DNA from: UBA1952 sp965246785
GTDB lineage: Bacteria; Bacteroidota; Bacteroidia; Chitinophagales; Chitinophagaceae
Length of the DNA: 64,000 nucleotides
Reading direction: 5' to 3'
Assembly (NCBI GenBank): GCA_965246785.1
Contig: CBDFFM010000032.1
Span: 248,001-312,000 of the forward strand
The position numbers and the translations under genes are program-made. Below, in pieces: positions 62,309-64,000 of the stretch. Each line of letters begins with the position of its first letter. Within the stretch, counting starts at the first letter, position 1. The notes beneath the pieces were generated by a model. It made no database searches. It was given only the letters and a program-made list of their open reading frames with translations, and was not told the DNA's origin.

Positions 62309-63430
62309 CTACTTGTTGCTCATCGTATTCTTCGCCTCAATGCTCAACGTTGCGTGTGGCACGGCGCGCAGACGGGCTTTGTCAATAAGCTTACCTGTAA
62401 TGCGGCAAATACCGTATGTTTTATTCTCAATGCGTATTAGGGCCTTCTCCAGATGATTGATAAACTGAATCTGACGGCTGGCAAGTTGTGCAAGTTGCTC
62501 ACGCTCCATAGCACCGCTGCCGTCGTCCATATTCATAAAACGGTTTTCAGTGTCTGCTGTACCGGTAGCATCGCGGTGCGTCATAAGTCCCTGCTGATAG
62601 GTCAACTCGCGGCGAGCAGTTGTGAGACGGCCAGTAATCAGTTCCTTGAATTCAGTAAGGTCTTCGTCGCTATAGCGGTATGTGGGGCCGGTTTCCTTCG
62701 TTTCTTTGTCAAGGAGCGAACGTTTAAATTCCGGCTGATACTCAACCATAGTCAGGCTGTTATCAACAGCGTCATCCTTAGGCTTTTCAATCTTGCGATG
62801 CGCTACAATCACATTGCTCTTCTTCTCCTCCCGGCCCAGCATGACGGTAGGCAATGGTGCCGGCTTCGGAATAGCTTTAGAAGCTGCGGTGGCCGCGATG
62901 CGGGCCTGTACACGCTGAACGGCTGATGCCGTGCGCTTTAAAGCTGCTTTCTTTTCTGCTTTTGTTTCCTTTTTCGGCAAAGCGGGCGCTACGTCTACAG
63001 CAGGAGCTTCTTTCTTTACTTCCGGTTTTTTGGGAGCGGCCTCTTTTTTAGGCGCTGCGGCTGCAGGAGCAGGTTTGGCGACTGGCTTCTTGGAAGCGGG
63101 GGCAGGAGCTGGCTTAGCGGGAGTGGCCGCCTTTTTAGGAGCGGGAGTAGAGGCAGACTTTACAGGCGCGCTTTTTTTAGGGGCTATAGACTTTTGAGCC
63201 GCAGCAGCTTTGGCTGGAGAACCGGTGGATTTTTTTGCCGGAGCAGGGGTGCTCTTCTTAGCAGCTGCATTCTTTGCAGGTGTGGCAGCCTTCGCCTGAA
63301 CCTTCTTTACCTCGCCCTCCGACTTTTTAGCCGGCGCAGCTTTAACTGCAACCGGCGCCTTTTTCTTCGCCGGAGCAGGCGCTGCCTTGTTACTCACTAC
63401 CTTCCCAACAGGTTTTTTTGGCGTAGCCAT
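62309..63430 (-). CDS. DksA/TraR-like protein with histone-H1-like Lys/Ala/Pro N-terminus
   Basis: A 373-residue protein in two parts. About residues 1-165 are almost wholly Lys, Ala and Pro, like histone H1 tails. The C-terminal part (YRYSDEDLTEFKELITGRL ... YGICRITGKLIDKARLRAVPHATLS) is DksA/TraR-like. The zinc finger keeps only Cys342 of the usual four Cys, which seems normal for Bacteroidota members. It may act at RNA polymerase or on DNA, or both. It follows ileS with 3 bases between stop and start, so the two are co-transcribed. Confidence 0.88.
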   Translation of the reverse strand: MATPKKPVGKVVSNKAAPAPAKKKAPVAVKAAPAKKSEGEVKKVQAKAATPAKNAAAKKSTPAPAKKSTGSPAKAAAAQKSIAPKKSAPVKSASTPAPKKAATPAKPAPAPASKKPVAKPAPAAAAPKKEAAPKKPEVKKEAPAVDVAPALPKKETKAEKKAALKRTASAVQRVQARIAATAASKAIPKPAPLPTVMLGREEKKSNVIVAHRKIEKPKDDAVDNSLTMVEYQPEFKRSLLDKETKETGPTYRYSDEDLTEFKELITGRLTTARRELTYQQGLMTHRDATGTADTENRFMNMDDGSGAMEREQLAQLASRQIQFINHLEKALIRIENKTYGICRITGKLIDKARLRAVPHATLSIEAKNTMSNK

Positions 63431-63433
63431 TCT

Positions 63434-64000
63434 TTAGGATGTTTTTGTAATTAAAACATTCAGATGTACATCATTCAGTTCTACAACGTGTCCATCTGAT
63501 ATACCTGACAAAGATTTAATATCATCTGCCAGAATTTCGGCGCAAATATAGTGTTGATAAGTCATTACGGCAAGGTTCAAAGTGTCAAAGCCTTCGTAAG
63601 AAACACTAATACGGTCTGTTAGCTCCAGCCCTTCATCCTTGCGTAGCTTCTGTATGCGGTTCACAAACTCGCGGGCAAGACCTTCCTGCTCGAGTTCCGG
63701 CGTGAGCGTAATGTCCAGCGCTACGGTTAGCGTATCCTTATTGGCTACTGACCACCCAGGAATGTCTTCAGCAATGATGTCTACTTCGCTCTTGGAAACA
63801 ATAATGGTTTCATTATCAACCATTACTTCCGCACTACCTGTCTTTTCCAGCTCAGCAATCTGTTGCTGATTCATGGCGATGATGGCCGCCGCCGCTGCTT
63901 TCATACGTGCACCGAGGCGAGCGCCCAGCAGTTTGAAGTTTGGTTTGATTTTTTTCTTAATAAATCCTTCGGTATCTGTCAGGTATTCAATGGACTTTAC
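63434..64000 (-). CDS. ileS: Isoleucyl-tRNA synthetase, C-terminal part (runs off the window)
   Basis: Only the last 188 codons are present; the gene continues beyond 64000. The visible region (SIEYLTDTEGFIKKKIKPNFKL partly, LGARLGARMK, DITLTPELEQEGLAREFVNRIQKLRKDEGLELTDRI) is the anticodon-binding and C-terminal part of class I IleRS. The frame is open through 64000, so the ATG at 63904 is internal. It heads the transcript that includes the DksA-like gene. Confidence 0.92.
   Translation of the reverse strand, partial: VKSIEYLTDTEGFIKKKIKPNFKLLGARLGARMKAAAAAIIAMNQQQIAELEKTGSAEVMVDNETIIVSKSEVDIIAEDIPGWSVANKDTLTVALDITLTPELEQEGLAREFVNRIQKLRKDEGLELTDRISVSYEGFDTLNLAVMTYQHYICAEILADDIKSLSGISDGHVVELNDVHLNVLITKTS

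Overview
The window is an ordinary chromosomal stretch of a Bacteroidota bacterium, most like the Chitinophagales/Sphingobacteriia. The signs are: C-terminal Type IX secretion (T9SS) sorting domains on several exported proteins; a TonB-dependent receptor with surface partners; start sites without recognisable Shine-Dalgarno sequences; and several matches to the Bacteroidota promoter pattern TTTG-N19-TAnnTTTG. MurE carries a DNPR motif, which implies meso-diaminopimelate peptidoglycan. I see no prophage, insertion sequence or CRISPR array.

Layout. 1-14.7 kb: the division and cell wall (dcw) cluster ftsI-murE-mraY-murD-ftsW-murG-murC-ftsQ-ftsA-ftsZ, all on + and closed by a strong terminator. 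14.8-20.4 kb: a 1698-residue T9SS-sorted surface protein and a small exported protein. 20.6-25.9 kb: an ECF sigma factor, a response regulator with a C-terminal membrane anchor, a TPR-bearing hybrid histidine kinase and a long-chain polyprenyl synthase. 26-39.3 kb: an OmpA-family protein, a lone HsdR-N-like nuclease-fold protein, an S41 protease, a BadF-type sugar kinase, an LptF/G permease, tgt, a glycosyltransferase, rsmG, a patatin, a YebC regulator, an antitoxin/PIN pair, a 23S rRNA 2'-O-methyltransferase and a rhomboid protease.

39.3-44.6 kb: a cobalamin riboswitch heads four genes that look like a B12 capture and uptake system: a DUF4465 protein (broken by a one-base frameshift), a second T9SS-sorted surface protein, a beta-propeller lipoprotein resembling BtuG, and a BtuB-like TonB-dependent receptor. 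This is the most coherent functional system in the window. 44.7-47.3 kb: an ECF sigma factor followed by an unusual single-pass protein ending in a beta-barrel-like domain. 47.5-64 kb: a queuosine-precursor transporter, a CbpA-like DnaJ, a desaturase, a DoxX-like protein, a T9SS type B protein with PKD domains, RlmD, FolC, TonB, PaiB, an uncharacterised radical SAM protein, a DUF1835 protein, tRNA-Arg(ACG), an exported protein, a DksA/TraR-like protein with a histone-H1-like tail, and the 3' part of ileS.

The main structure not explained by genes is in the spacers. Many contain degenerate short tandem repeats or REP-like hairpins. They are often flush against a start or stop codon, and in two cases they form the last codons of a gene (murG, folC). 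Coordinates include stop codons.
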